A stretch of DNA of 64,000 nucleotides, from assembly GCA_018105865.1 (NCBI GenBank), contig CM030833.1:14252881-14316880 (forward strand), written 5' to 3'. The position numbers were made by a program, and so were the translations under genes. The notes below the pieces were generated by a model, which had not been told where the DNA came from, did not search any database, and was given only the letters and a program-made list of their open reading frames with translations. Each line of letters begins with the position of its first letter. The first letter of the stretch is position 1. Source of the stretch: Metaphire vulgaris (Eukaryota > Annelida > Clitellata > Crassiclitellata > Megascolecidae). Shown here in pieces: positions 54,201-64,000 of the stretch.

Positions 54201-57200
54201 GCGGTATTGCAAAGACGCTGTTGTCATTGACAACCAAATATTGTTTAATCAAACCGGAGCGCTTAACGGTTGCGTCTTAATTGCAGCTTTTAAGGTAATC
54301 AAACCGGAGCGTTTAACCGTCTTAATTGCAGCAAACCCCGTCCCCCTTCCCTCACCCCATACCTCTCCCAATCTTGATTCCCGCCCCGGCCCCAAACCCC
54401 CTTTTCCCTTCCCTATCCCCATCTTCTTCCTCTCCCCATCCATCCCCTCCAAATCGCCCCCGCCCAAACCCCGTTCCCCTTCCGTCTCCCCAACCCCTTC
54501 CCTCTCCCCATCCCTCTCCCAATCGCCCTGGCCCAACCCATTCAGGCCCAGGCCCCAAACCCCGTTCCCCTTCCTCTCCCCATCTCTTTTCCCTCTCCTC
54601 ATCCCTCTCCCAATCACCCCGGCCCCAACACATTCCGGCCCCGACCCCAAACCCCTTCCCTCCCTCTCCCCATCCCTTTTCTCTCTCCTCATCCCTCTCC
54701 CAATCACCCCGCCCCAACCCATTCCAGTCCCAACCCATTCCCCCCATCCCTAAACCCCTAAACCCCGTTCCCTTCCCTCTCCTATCCCCTTCCAACTACC
54801 CATTCCTCTCCCAATCGCCCAGGCCCCAACCCATCAGCGCTCCGCCCTACCCCACACCGGCCCCAAAAACCCCCCCAAACCTACACAACGCTGCTCCAAA
54901 AACCCGTACAACCCACTTTCCTCCTCCCAAATCTCCCTTCCCTCTCCCAATGCCCTGCCCCCCGTTATTATATATTTACTCTTTCCTAACCTCAAACCCT
55001 ATTTTTTTAAATGTTACCCCTCAAGAGTGGATTAAATTTTCAGACGCTGTCACCGTACTGGGGATTTAATTTTTGGAAAAGCGTTCTTCAGAAATGATTG
55101 CTGTAACGTTTTAAATTTGCTATATCTCAGGCTATATAGGAGCTAAAAAGATGAGGTTTGCACCATTGTTTAGATTGTTTATTTCTCTTTCTAACCGTCC
55201 GTGCAAAACAAAAAATATGGGGGTAGAGTCCACTTTACGGCCTAAAATATCACCCTCTCCCCAAAAATTTTTTTTAAAGCCCGCTAGCAAAATATTTTCT
55301 CGCGGTAACCCCACTTTGGTCAGCAAAAGTTGTTAAGGGATGTCAGAGGAACAAAATAAACCAAACATTTTGAAAATCGGTTGACATTTGGCAAAGATCT
55401 ATCCGTTCTAACCCGATGACCCGATGTTTGAACATAAGTATTATCGGTGAATTTCGTGAAAGTTTTGAATTCTGAGAAAGTTTCCATTTTTTTAAAATTT
55501 GCTATATCTCAGGCTATATAAGAGCTAAGAAGATGAGGTTTGCACCATTGTTTAGCTTTTTATTCCTCTTTCTAACCGTCCGTGCAAAACAAAAAAGTCC
55601 AGCGTTCACGAGCTTTTCGACAATCAAGTGAGAATGAGGAGCAGGCTGTTGCTCGGGGTGAAAAGCAGCACAGCAAACAAGAGAATCAAGCACTGCATAT
55701 CGTTCGACACTGCCAAATCAGTACTCTTACCTTGACTATCAAGTTTCAGCAAATTCCTGCGAATGGGCGTTAACTCGGTTGAAGGAAAAGCGGCGATTTA
55801 AAGAAATTAATTGCGCAAAATCCTATTGCATTCAGGGTCGGCGCTGAGGGGGTGTCCGCGGATCCGGACCCACCCAGCCTCGGGCAAGTTGATTGGGGGT
55901 GAGGGGGTAATCTGAGCAGCGGGTCCTGGCTGTGTTTGCATTAGACCCACCCAGTCAACAAATTACAAAACCCAGCGCCGCCCCTGATTGCATTTGCACA
56001 AAATTGGGTGGTAAAACAGCCAATCTCCCCCGTCATTTTTGACGGGTAAACACCTAGTATAATAATAAAAACATAGATTTACATTTCAAATTATATGCAG
56101 CAACCAATATCAAGATACAGTCATTTATGACTGACAACTGACAATAGGAAATCTTACCTGGCTTATTTTGCGACCATAAAAGAGGTTTTCCATTACAAGA
56201 AGGTCTTGTTTCAGTGATGTTGTTGTCTTTGAGTTCTGATAGCCAATGCGATACACTCCTAAGATTTTTGCAATGGCAATTGGCTTCTAAAAGAACAGAA
56301 ATTATATTTCAAGCACTTGATGAACTTTTTGTAATTTAATTAAAATTAAAATTTTTGTTTAACACAAAATGCTTCACCATGATCAAATAACAAAACTCAT
56401 GGTTTCTTTTACTCTAGCCTACAAAGCAACATTTAGCACTTTATTCCATGAAAACTGGCAATTATGAGTGCACAAATTCTGCAAACAGCTATTAAATAAA
56501 TTTATTTTCAAAATTAACTCACTAAAATTTATGAAGACTAGCAATTTTGAAGAAAATAACAAAATGATGTGCAAAATTATAGATACTCGTAGCTGAACAA
56601 AACAGATAAGCTATTTACATTATGATTAGCCAATGATTAGAGAATTCAAATAAATAGCATAACTGCTACCAACCCCAGGTTCCTCATATGCTTTGGCAAC
56701 ATATTGGAAATAATGGGGAGCAAATTCATTAAAATCCTGGACTTCAATCTTGGACATTTGCTTCAGAATAAAACGATCATCTGTAAATACAGACATCAAA
56801 TTAATTGAACACTAGGAAATTCCCAACCACAGTTTGCTGTATATCAAACAAAATACTTATCCAAATTTATGACGCCTTATTTAAGGATAATCACATGAAT
56901 AATTTTTCCATAATGATAAATTTCAAGTTATAAAATACAAAGAATATGCCATCAAATCCATAAACAAAGGGTGTGACTCCTGTTACAAACAAATCTAATA
57001 TAAAAGTTTCCTAAAGATGAGACAAAAAGTGAAAGGAAGGAACTGTAACTGAAAAATGAATTCTTTAAACAGAATCAAATGCAACTATGAGATGTTGCAG
57101 CATAAACCTAAAGCATGGTTTGTAATCATATACCCTGTCTAGTGTGCTATAATCATGGCTGTAAGTCTTCTAAGTTCTTTATTCAAATCACAATATCAAT

Positions 57201-60200
57201 CCCTGTGCTGTTAAGCATTTTTTGTAATGCCGTATTTTAAGGGGGTGGCTACCTCCTCCATCAATCTCAGTCAAGCATCTGAAAATTTAACTTTGTTATA
57301 CACCGTTCAAACCTGTACAAAACTGGATTTAAATTTTGTTGATTGTTTCATGTAATACAATTTATTAACCATTAAATACAATCATCCAATAGAAATTTAA
57401 CAATTTTCAGATTTCCACCTCTGATACTTTTGGTAAAATGGTTATAGTTTAATACCCCTGTAGCAAAAAGATCACAAAAATGTCCAAAATGTGCACAAAT
57501 GGACTCCCACAGGCAAGTAAAAGTGCTTGAAAATACCGCATCATGTCTCTGAAAAACTTGAGAAATACAAGGGGTGATAAGCACCACTTGGCAGTGCGAG
57601 GGTAAAGAAAAAGACTGAAATATGAAATATTTAAGAATATGAAACTGTTTCATTACATTCTGCTCACATACCCTGTGCTTTGCAGAAACTAGATCCTGAT
57701 TTTCCACCACTGGCAAGCCACGTGAAACATCGAGACAACGATCGAATATAGCTGATTTGACAAAAATACAAAATTCACACCGTAAAGGAGAGTCAATTAA
57801 GCCCAACTCTCAAAATATATAATACCAAATGTAGGTGAAATGCATGAGCATAACTAAAACACAGCATGGCCCAGTGACCATACACCAATTATGTTAAACA
57901 AGGCATGGATTTAGATTTTTGGCAAGCTTTCAAACACTGTCAAACTTTTGTAGGTGAATAATCTGTTTAATTTCACACAAGGTGGCTTGTTGAAATTTAA
58001 TATATTACAGTACATCATAAATTACACACTACATTAAGGCAGCCCAGAGAACATGCACTTAATTTGGTCTGACTGCATATGTAATAGAAAACAGAGATGA
58101 AACACATCGAATGTCAAATATATCTTGAAAGAGAAACTACTTTCTAAAACTAGTAAATTAAGCAATTTAATTAAATATAAAATATGAAGAAACAATCAAC
58201 CGTTCTTCGCCTTCAGGAAAAATTAGCTTGCGCAGTTTTGCAAACTGTTCAGCATAACAGATGCGGCAGTAGAACTTCGCAGCACAGTCAGAAAATTCTG
58301 CAATAAATCCACAAAGATCAGTGATCAACACCTTCTACACAAACTGAACTATCTTCAGTGAATAATCACAAACTCTTTTAAAACAGTTTACATAAATATA
58401 CGAGTGTCTAAAAACCAATTAAACCATCCAGAAACTTAGATGTAACTCACGCAATTCAATGTGAAAGTTCTGTGGCAGCTGTTTGTTAGATTTATTTACT
58501 GGCTTCTGTGAGGAATCAGGGATTGTTTGAAAACCATCAATCTCATCTGAAAAAAACCATTAAGACTTGTTTTAAAAACATTTTCTAATTTCAATGACAC
58601 ATATATAAAAGCATAAATTTTTAAGCCAAGCCAAGATTTGCTCGTCAGAAACACACTCTCTAACCAACAATTCATTCCGAAATAATCGATGCACCAAGTT
58701 TTGGAAGTGAAGACTTTCATGTATTTTGTCGTAACAAAGTTCAAAAGTGTACAACATTTCAATCCTAATGCCATGCAAATGAAACAAAACTTTACCCGCA
58801 TCTTCTAAACTGTCACGATCAGAATTTGGTATGTAGACGACTGCCTCCACTTGGAATTTTCCTGAAGACCGACTAGGACTCTTTTCCCTCAGTGTATTGG
58901 ATTTAAGAAAAGACACGACTCCTCTTTTAACTTTTAAAAATTAAAAATATAATTTAAAAAAAAATAAGAAAACATTCATTGCAAAAAATATGCAGTAAAG
59001 CATCAAAAGAATCAGCTTTAAATGAAAACAGTTGGATCTTACTAATTAAGTAACTAACCTGTTAATTGCACTACTACTTTATTTAACAAATCAAAAGCTA
59101 AAACTATACATAAAACAATCAAAATATTAAAATTTTAATTAATATAGCCTTAACACAGTGCACTATGTAGGATATATATCATTTAGAAAAGTTACAGATA
59201 AATTACATGACTACCAACGTTCCCTCTAAGCTGCGCAATTGCGCAATATTTTTAGGGCCAGCGCGCAGAAGTTTTTGAGTAGCGCGCAGTGATTTTTGAG
59301 TGGCAGTTATAGGATAATGCATTAGTCAAAGCTGAAACATCATAAAATATTTGACTTGAAGCACATCACAGAACATGCAGTAATAGTTGTGGTGAAAATG
59401 AGTTTCGTTACATGGCCCAATGATAGTTCGTAGTCTAAACAAAATCAGCGCTATAAAACAATTTCATAAATGGCGCCAAAGCCTTCTGACCTTGGCTTCT
59501 GAGTTCTGACGGCGCATCCAACTTCCATTACGTTAGTATGTAGCTCAAATTTAAAATAGCGATGACTTTGTTTTTTGCAAAATATGTCAGCAAGCTGTTG
59601 CCTTTACGTTAAATTTCGATGACAATGAAGCCCCAGTTGGGACCCTATACATGATCAGTGGCAACAAATGCTCCACCGATTTGGGGCAGGGGCCCACTTG
59701 CCCCTATTGAGAGCCTGGCCCCAGTGGCCCCCAGCTGGGACCCTATACTTAATGCTACATACATTAAACAACAAATGGTTGGCCCCCCATGATTTGAAGT
59801 TGCCACCCCAACGGCCCCCCACTTGCCAAATCCTAGAGCCGCCACTGTACATGATGTGATGTTTTGTCAATAAGACTTACTTATAACGACTTTAAGAAAT
59901 TTCAAGTTCATTTTATTAATTAGGTCTTATTGCAATTTTTGGAAAAGCTTATTTTGTTGGACATCAGTCTTCATTCAGTCTTCACTTGACTAGGGTACTG
60001 TCCATTAATTAAGTCAACAATTTAGGGGGGTTTGAAAAAGTTTGACAGTTGTTGACAGGGGAGGGGGTCAAGAGAAGTTGACGTCAACAATTTCACCTTT
60101 TACAAATAATCAAAAAATAGGAAATTTCATGAAATACTACTTATTACAATGGAAAAAATCATGGCAAAAAAGCTCATCACCACCACATTTTGACATTCGA

Positions 60201-63200
60201 TGAGAAAAAAGGTTAAAATTGTCATCACCGCCAAAAATAATAACCTTGTTATTGGGACCTGTCATTGATCTTGCGGGGAGGGGGTCAAAAGTTTTTGACG
60301 TAATTATGGGGGGGGGGGGTAAGTGAAAGTTGACAGTTGTTGACAAGGGAGAAGAGGGGGTCAAAAATTGTCCAAAAATTGTTGACATAATTAATGGACA
60401 GCCCCTAGCGTATGGTACAAGGCAATACAATTTTCAAAAATCTTTGAAATCTTATATATACCTTGCACGACAGAATTTTTGAGTTGCTCAGACCAACTGA
60501 AAATTTGCACAGCACCCAAAAAAATTAGAGGGAACGTTGATGACTACTATGAACTGCAAGAGCAGATACTGCAGCATAAGAACACGAACCATCAGCGTCC
60601 ATTTGGTTATCACCAGATCGCGATACTCTCTTTAAGCTTTCAAATAAAATAAAATAAATTCATACTTAACAGCTTCTAAACCTCAACTGGGTTATAACTA
60701 TACAACAAAATCAAGCAGCAAAGTTAAATATTAAGAAACCAATCAATTGATTAGTTTCTTAATATTCAAGATGACTAGAAAAAATTGCACACTAGCTATT
60801 GGTGATCAGAGCTGTAGATGCCTCCCCCCCCCCGAGAGTAGGGGGCCAAGCCGCCCCGGGCGCCGAACAGTGGGGGGGGGGCATTTTGGATGAGAAAAAA
60901 ATAAAATAAAAAATAGCTGTGACTTTGTGACGACTAAAAAAAGGTCATCAGCCCGAAAATGGATAAGAAAACTCTGTGACGACTAAAAAAAAGGCCATCA
61001 CCGAAATTTAGGGGCGCAAAATCTAAATCTTGCCCCAGGCGCTGAAAACCCTAGCTACGGCTCTGTTAGTGATGCCCTGGATAAAAGTAGAAATTAATGC
61101 TTTTACAGATTTCAAATATTCCACAGTCCAACCTACCCCAACATGCACAACCACTTCAACCAACAACCAATCCCCTTCAACACTCAACTAACAATTTGGC
61201 TATTCCCTTACGATCCAGCCAAACCATGAAAATGGTTCATCAAACCAGGTCAAATTTACATACAACAATTCACTTAAAGAGTTCTGAAGACTCCTTGGAC
61301 CGGGATTCTTAGCCCATCTGTTTTCTAACAAACAGTGCACAAACATCCCTTCACGCCTCAGCCTAAAACCTTTCCTAATAATGCCATAATGAACTTTGAC
61401 CTGAAAATGACTCTACTGCTGAAGCAGTTTTATATCTTATTTTAATTTCAACCAACCATCATTGAAGAAAATTATATCAAAGACAACCTCATGCTATAAA
61501 AAGTATAATAGATTCTTCATCAATGTAAGTAACGTTATTATTAACAACGTTATTATGGCTTTCTTGGAAATAAATAAAGCAATCTTCCAAATTTCCTGTA
61601 AAATGAGTGACATTGCCACAAAATGCAACATCAATCACATCCACAGCTAATCAATGAATGTCCAATCATACCTATTTGAATCATTTGCAGACAGCATTTG
61701 ATTGATCCTCAATTCTTGCAGCTGCTTCTCATACTCATAAGAACTGCAAAAAATTCAAACAATAAGTGAATTCCACTCAAACTGGTAGATTAAAGAGAAC
61801 ATCACATAACAATCACCATGCTAAGAAGACACAATGATTAAATATTGATGATAAACTGTCAAGGCAGTAGCTAAATGGTCAAAAATTTCTTGGACAATGT
61901 GTTGCCTCTAGAGCAGCGGTTCTCAACCTGTGGGTCGCGACCCCCAGGTTGAGGTCGAATGACGATTTGCCAGAGGTCGCCCGAGACCATCAGAAATATG
62001 AGGTTGTCTCTTTTCTTGTTATTGTACAAAATGTCCTCAGTGGTAGTTACGACGTACTAGTTGTTTTACTATAATTGTCATTTGAGGACAGACATGGAGA
62101 CAATTAAATAATAACAATTTTGAACATTTTGATTGTCGTAGCATTATTACTTTTAGCAGTTTACAATGTGAACGAAAATAATTTTACCGTTGGGGGGTCA
62201 CCACATCATGGGGAATTGAATTAAAAGGGTCACGGCACTATAAAGGTTGAGAACCGCTGCTTTAGAGACAGATTAGCAGTCAAAATGAATTAGTTCCATT
62301 TTAAGCCAACTAATAAGTTTTAGTCACAGCATAGACATAGACAAGACATGGTAAAAGCTCAGACGAGTGGCAATGCTATAAAATGCAACATCAATCACCA
62401 AGGCACTTAATCGTATAGTAGTCACTAAAAAATTTGCTTCACATTCAGTAATTTAAAATATGAAATGGTCATTCATCTTCAGAATGTTTGCAGGGTTTGG
62501 CACAAGTGACTGATGTATAATACAAAGTGCCAAAGTGTACTGTACAGGCAAAAATATGCTTCTGATCACATTTTCTTTTAGAACCAACCAAAACACAAAC
62601 ACACGGCAAATGCCATCCCAATTTAGACTTGACTTGGCCTATAATCAATTACAGAATTTTTCCTGTACACCCATCCTCAGTGGCATATTTAGGCATGTTC
62701 CACATGTTCCATGGAACAGGGGCCTCCACACATAAGAGGCCCAAACACAGTAGCAGAGGACTTTATTTCCTCATCACAATGCACAATGGGGAAGAGACGG
62801 GTAGTCTGGCAGGGTCCCCACAGGACATTTGGAACAGGGTCCACCCAATCCTAAATATGGACATGCCTGTCCTCATTTCATTAAAGTTCCATTCTCATCT
62901 GCTCTGGTCTTCAGCCCTTAATAATGTTAACTAACACTCTGTGACAAATATCATCGTTTCAGACATAACTTAAGCCAAATAAACACATAATGCAACCAAA
63001 GACGCCCACCTGAGTGCAAATGCTATAATTGAAGAGGGTTCATGATCATAAACTACAACAGGAACCTTCTGGCAAGACAGAGAAAGCAGATGATGTTCAT
63101 CTGATGGGCTGAAATCAGAAAAATAAATCAAACTATTTCAACTATTAACAGCACATCTAACAGCAACAGCAGTAATATAACTTCTAATTTAAATGAAAAT

Positions 63201-63738
63201 ATTCTTGCAACTGCTTTAACACAAGCATAGTCTTAAATAAGCTGTTTACCAGGTATACTAAGTAAGTCCTTAAATAAAATACTTTTATTCAAGACCACTA
63301 TGCACACAAGCACCAAAATAATTCTTTTACTGACTGACATTCTGCCCCTTCACAGTATAATAAATTAAATGGAACACCAACTAATCAGTAATGGTTTTAA
63401 AATAAATATTGACATGAGTGTCAACAATTTTATCATCATTCACAGTTCAACGATCTATAATTTATAAACAACAAAAAGCTAACAAGACATATAAAACTAT
63501 AATTAAACCTACTTCAAGTGCATAATGGATAAATGCATAAATTGGCTGCATTTCAACCAATTATGTATTACTTTCCAAGACAGTAACTAACATGTCAATA
63601 CTTGTTTAATTAGGAAAACAAACACATAATTCACTTACAATGGTATAGGCACTGTATTGTTTCCAAAGCCCGACAAGAGGCTGGAGAAAATCTGCTTCAT
63701 TGTTCGATCTTTCTTTTCTATCTCTTGCATTGTTCCGT
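50018..63738 (-). CDS. PIKFYVE: PIKfyve, PI3P 5-kinase (C-terminal exons)
   Basis: Eleven coding exons on the minus strand, phases all compatible, encoding the C-terminal part of PIKfyve/Fab1. This enzyme phosphorylates phosphatidylinositol 3-phosphate to PI(3,5)P2 on endosomal and lysosomal membranes, usually with VAC14 and FIG4. Visible kinase features in order: the FSDCAAKFYCRICYAEQF entry block, the glycine-rich SGGKSGSSF loop, the ATP-binding lysine in DDRFILKQM, YRIGYQNS, VMENLFYGRK, IFDLKGSVRNR, HSKAV, MDYSLLVG, the metal-binding Asp in GIIDYMRTYTWDKK, and the terminal FVEAMDKYFHLVPDRWHGLG. The FYVE, DEP and chaperonin-like domains would lie right of the window. The activation loop is a few residues shorter than in vertebrates. 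All key catalytic residues I can check are present. Confidence 0.95.
50594..50660. repeat. Solo hAT (Charlie-like) terminus
   Basis: CAGTGGTTCTCAACCCAATTT is a typical Charlie-like hAT start, but no matching CCACTG end or duplication was seen. Probably a decayed element. It lies in the last PIKfyve intron. Confidence 0.35.
50880..51219 (+). pseudogene. RTE-like LINE 3' end with (GAT)n tail
   Basis: Plus-strand remnant reading RMLQRVKQRKFHLFGHK, then broken frames, ending in a (GAT)n tail at 51,189-51,219. It has the same layout as the antisense copy at 33.5 kb. It lies in a PIKfyve intron, antisense to the gene. Confidence 0.6.
51421..51480 (-). CDS. PIKFYVE: PIKfyve exon: activation loop
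   Basis: Acceptor ttgtgactgcag, donor TATG|gtaagc. DYMRTYTWDKKVEMLVKTAY follows the metal-binding Asp. Its junction with the next exon gives TAYGKEAP. Confidence 0.95.
51676..52037. mobile_element. hAT (Charlie-like) MITE, 362 bp
   Basis: The ends CAGTGCTTCTCAAACTTTT and CAGTTTGAGAAGCACTG are perfect inverted repeats over 15-16 bases. The interior has 'ggaccggc' blocks (gtggaccggcatac; gcggaccggcga; gaaccggcaccggtctgcag). The flanking duplication is not recognisable. Intronic. Confidence 0.75.
52640..52765. repeat. (TACA)n/(ATGT)n microsatellite
   Basis: Degenerate tetranucleotide and TA repeats, self-complementary around 52,670-52,690. Confidence 0.85.
52792..52953 (-). CDS. PIKFYVE: PIKfyve exon: HSKAV and MDYSLLVG
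   Basis: Acceptor aaatttttgtag, donor ATAG|gtgaag, 162 bases. Encodes SIESPMYIFPHSKAVLMDSI, then DTEFLATHSVMDYSLLVGVD and KQFVVGII. The MDYSLL catalytic loop of phosphoinositide kinases is intact. Confidence 0.96.
53243..53339 (-). CDS. PIKFYVE: PIKfyve exon: IFDLKGS
   Basis: Acceptor ttattttgcag, donor AAAG|gtaagt. IFDLKGSVRNRFVDTSGKRV then EDVVLLDENLVK is the family-defining block. Confidence 0.97.
53690..54125 (-). pseudogene. L2 LINE 3'-end relic
   Basis: Antisense NRAFSYVAPELWYSIPASLR, then LLATSHQVFLSKLRAFLF, a stop, and the 'agcactttcaaaagcagcactag...aagtaattaagtaa' 3' UTR. Same family as the relic at 670-2103. The Helitron at 54,150 inserted just outside it. Confidence 0.8.
54150..56057 (+). 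mobile_element. Helitron, non-autonomous, 1.9 kb
   Basis: Starts TCTTATTATATAATTCTCG followed by ATGTCCGTCCGTCTGTCCG, and ends with a hairpin CCCGTCA-TTTTT-TGACGGG, then TAAACAC and CTAG. It is inserted between A (54,149) and T (56,058) with no duplication. These are the defining Helitron features (5' TC, 3' hairpin plus CTRR, A-T target). The interior has a 600-base C/T-rich block (54,336-54,960) and two diverged copies of a 'ctatatctcaggctatat...gaggtttgcaccattgttta' unit. No Rep/helicase frame. It lies in a PIKfyve intron. Confidence 0.88.
54336..54960 (+). repeat. Polypyrimidine tract in the Helitron
   Basis: Nearly all C and T on the plus strand with imperfect roughly 80-100-base subrepeats containing tctcccaatc and ccccaacccattcc. 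Long proline-rich open frames across it are compositional artefacts. Confidence 0.9.
56158..56286 (-). CDS. PIKFYVE: PIKfyve exon: YRIGYQNS
   Basis: Acceptor gttcttttag, donor CAG|gtaaga, 43 codons. KPIAIAKILGVYRIGYQNSK then DLLVMENLFYGRKISQ matches the kinase hinge region. Confidence 0.97.
56674..56780 (-). CDS. PIKFYVE: PIKfyve exon: ATP-binding lysine
   Basis: Acceptor gtatttacag, donor GGG|gttggt. DDRFILKQMSKIEVQDFNEF then APHYFQYVAKAYEEPG; the Lys in FILKQM is the expected nucleotide-binding lysine. Confidence 0.96.
57672..57751 (-). CDS. PIKFYVE: PIKfyve exon: glycine-rich loop
   Basis: Acceptor gtcaaatcag, donor CAGG|gtatgt. YIRSLSRCFTWLASGGKSGS then SFCKAQ; SGGKSG is the family's ATP loop. 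Confidence 0.95.
58201..58297 (-). CDS. PIKFYVE: PIKfyve exon: FSD...FYCRICYAEQF
   Basis: Acceptor gatttattgcag, donor AACG|gttgat. With the preceding C it reads QFSDCAAKFYCRICYAEQFA, then KLRKLIFPEGEE, the start of the kinase domain. Confidence 0.95.
58451..58546 (-). CDS. PIKFYVE: PIKfyve exon upstream of the kinase
   Basis: Acceptor ggtttttttcag, donor TTGC|gtgagt. EIDGFQTIPDSSQKPVNKSN then KQLPQNFHIEL; HIELQFSD across the junction fits the HxEVQFSD block of PIKfyve. Confidence 0.92.
58796..58921 (-). CDS. PIKFYVE: PIKfyve exon: variable linker
   Basis: Donor GCGG|gtaaag is clear. The acceptor is taken as aaaagag|GAGTC because it keeps phase with the exon at 60,590 (giving DADGVVSFLKSNTLREKSPS); an acceptor two bases earlier would not. 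It continues KFQVEAVVYIPNSDRDSLED. Low conservation is expected here. Confidence 0.8.
59656..59847. mobile_element. Nested hAT-type MITE, 192 bp
   Basis: The ends CAGTGGCAACAAATG and GAGCCGCCACTG are flanked by a perfect 8-base duplication TACATGAT (59,648; 59,848). It contains the 'ccagctgggaccctatac' phrase that also sits immediately to its left in the host element. Confidence 0.9.
59993..60404. mobile_element. Nested PIF/Harbinger-like MITE, 412 bp
   Basis: The ends GGGTACTGTCCATTAATTAA and TTAATGGACAGCCC are inverted over about 30 bases and bordered by CTA on both sides (59,990; 60,405), a likely 3-base duplication. Internal inverted blocks 'gttgacagttgttgacaggg' occur near both ends. 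Same family as 14,672 and similar in plan to 35,192. Confidence 0.78.
60590..60636 (-). CDS. PIKFYVE: PIKfyve small exon
   Basis: 47 bases; acceptor tattttatttgaaag, donor GATG|gttcgt. LKRVSRSGDNQMDAD. Phases fit both neighbours. The acceptor is AG preceded by a T/A-rich tract. Confidence 0.8.
60807..61065. mobile_element. hAT-type MITE, 259 bp
   Basis: The ends CAGAGCTGTAG and CTAGCTACGGCTCTG are flanked by TTGGTGAT (60,799) / TTAGTGAT (61,066), 8 bases with one change. C- and G-runs lie near the left end. Two reverse copies of the T-rich motif (tgacgactaaaaaaaggtcatcag and a second near 60,975). Intronic. Confidence 0.82.
61066..61671. other. PIKfyve intron, nothing recognised
   Basis: About 600 bases of intronic DNA between the MITE and the next exon; no repeat or exon is supportable. 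Confidence 0.5.
61672..61743 (-). CDS. PIKFYVE: PIKfyve exon: SYEYEKQLQEL
   Basis: 72 bases; acceptor ttttttgcag, donor ATAG|gtatga. SYEYEKQLQELRINQMLSAN; joins the previous exon as FALSSYEYEKQL, like the SSIIAYALS...Y block of PIKfyve. Confidence 0.9.
61914..62259. mobile_element. hAT (Charlie-like) MITE, 346 bp
   Basis: CAGCGGTTCTCAACCTGTGGG opens it and AAGGTTGAGAACCGCTG closes it, flanked by CTCTAGAG (61,906) / CTTTAGAG (62,260). GGTTCTCAACC-GTGGGTCGCGACCCC is the familiar start of Charlie-like elements. Intronic. Confidence 0.9.
62678..62869. mobile_element. Possible hAT-like MITE
   Basis: CAGTGGCATATTTAGGCATG at the left and CTAAATATGGACATGCCTG at the right are imperfect inverted ends. 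There is no clear 8-base duplication, only a shared TCCT. Confidence 0.5.
63010..63108 (-). CDS. PIKFYVE: PIKfyve exon: SSIIAFALS
   Basis: Acceptor tttctgatttcag, donor TCAG|gtgggc. PSDEHHLLSLSCQKVPVVVY then EPSSIIAFAL; (S)SIIAYAL is a conserved PIKfyve block. Confidence 0.93.
63639..63738 (-). CDS. PIKFYVE: PIKfyve exon (leftmost in protein seen here)
   Basis: Acceptor gtttcaaaag, donor CCATT|gtaagt, phase 1 in and 2 out. MQEIEKKDRTMKQIFSSLLS then GFGNNTVPIP; joins as VPIPFPSDEHHLL. Earlier exons lie beyond the window. Confidence 0.88.
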
Positions 63739-64000
63739 CTTTTGAAACAACTTGATACGAGCAGCACAAGTATCACTCATTATATAATATCACTCAAAGA
63801 TGAGCGTTGTGGTTTTTACTTTGTCTTAATACAGTCAGATCCCTTCAACATCTCAAAGTCACATTGTTTGTAAGTTGAACAGTTCCTGTGTGACATGATA
63901 TGGGTCTTATGATACTTAAGACTATAGTCATGCCATGTATAATATGCACCCTGAGTTTTAAGAGTTATAATCATAAAGCAAAGAATTTAAAACCTATGTA
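63739..64000. other. Upstream PIKfyve intron
   Basis: No exon seen. A CAGTCAGATCCCTTCAAC phrase near 63,833 resembles pogo/Tigger-like ends, but only one end is visible. Confidence 0.4.

Larger units (their letters stand above)
59215..60539. mobile_element. hAT element, 1.3 kb, with two nested insertions
   Basis: Perfect 15-base inverted ends CAACGTTCCCTCTAA / TTAGAGGGAACGTTG, with a perfect 8-base duplication ATGACTAC (59,207; 60,540). The interior is interrupted by a hAT MITE (59,656-59,847) and a Harbinger-like MITE (59,993-60,404). No transposase frame was seen in what remains (about 720 bases). It lies in a PIKfyve intron. Confidence 0.93.

Noticed and set aside
54169..55069. Long proline-rich open frames in both directions
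   Set aside because: They lie on the C/T-rich block of the Helitron; lack of stops is explained by composition. No family resemblance.
57372..57806. 144-codon antisense open frame overlapping a PIKfyve exon
   Set aside because: It is a shadow frame; the true exon frame (57,672-57,751) carries the SGGKSG motif.

Overview
This is a 64 kb piece of an AT-rich animal genome, most likely from an invertebrate. Coding sequence comes as short exons with GT/AG junctions and compatible phases, separated by 0.3-6 kb introns. Most of the rest is fossil and young transposable elements: L2/CR1/RTE-like LINEs, hAT, piggyBac-like and PIF/Harbinger-like elements, a Helitron and tRNA-derived SINEs. The element mix would fit a marine invertebrate such as a hemichordate, echinoderm, lophotrochozoan or cnidarian, but I cannot name a species. 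No bacterial, viral or CRISPR features were seen.

Layout. (1) 100-415 (+): the last two coding exons of an unrecognised gene, with a stop and an AATAAA 45 bases later. (2) 670-10,280: intergenic or intronic DNA filled with LINE relics, hAT MITEs and tandem repeats. (3) 10,285-41,501 (+): about fifteen coding exons of a Trio/Kalirin-family Rho guanine-nucleotide exchange factor, covering an acidic linker, the second DH domain (GEF2), its PH domain, a Ser/Lys-rich tail and one Ig domain. The introns carry many transposons. (4) 41,502-48,333: no further coding exon seen; probably a long 3' UTR ending at an AATAAA. (5) 48,354-63,738 (-): the 3' UTR and eleven C-terminal coding exons of PIKfyve, the FYVE-type phosphatidylinositol-3-phosphate 5-kinase, convergent with the Trio-like gene; its N-terminal part lies beyond the right edge.

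How the genes relate. The two recognised genes are both signalling enzymes, one acting on Rho GTPases and one making PI(3,5)P2 on endosomes. Nothing in the sequence suggests a shared pathway beyond their tail-to-tail arrangement, with poly(A) signals only 20 bases apart. The most notable non-coding pattern is a short T-rich motif, roughly GATRACSTTTTTTTGCTCGTCAG. It recurs inside several miniature DNA transposons that have different terminal repeats and even different target-site duplication lengths.

I found no clearly new biological system. The best leads are the shared MITE motif, the GEF2-only Trio-like architecture, the stop codon lying on a 5' splice site at the end of the Trio-like frame, an antisense LINE that abuts and may supply a Trio splice acceptor, and the nested transposon stack at 59.2-60.5 kb.
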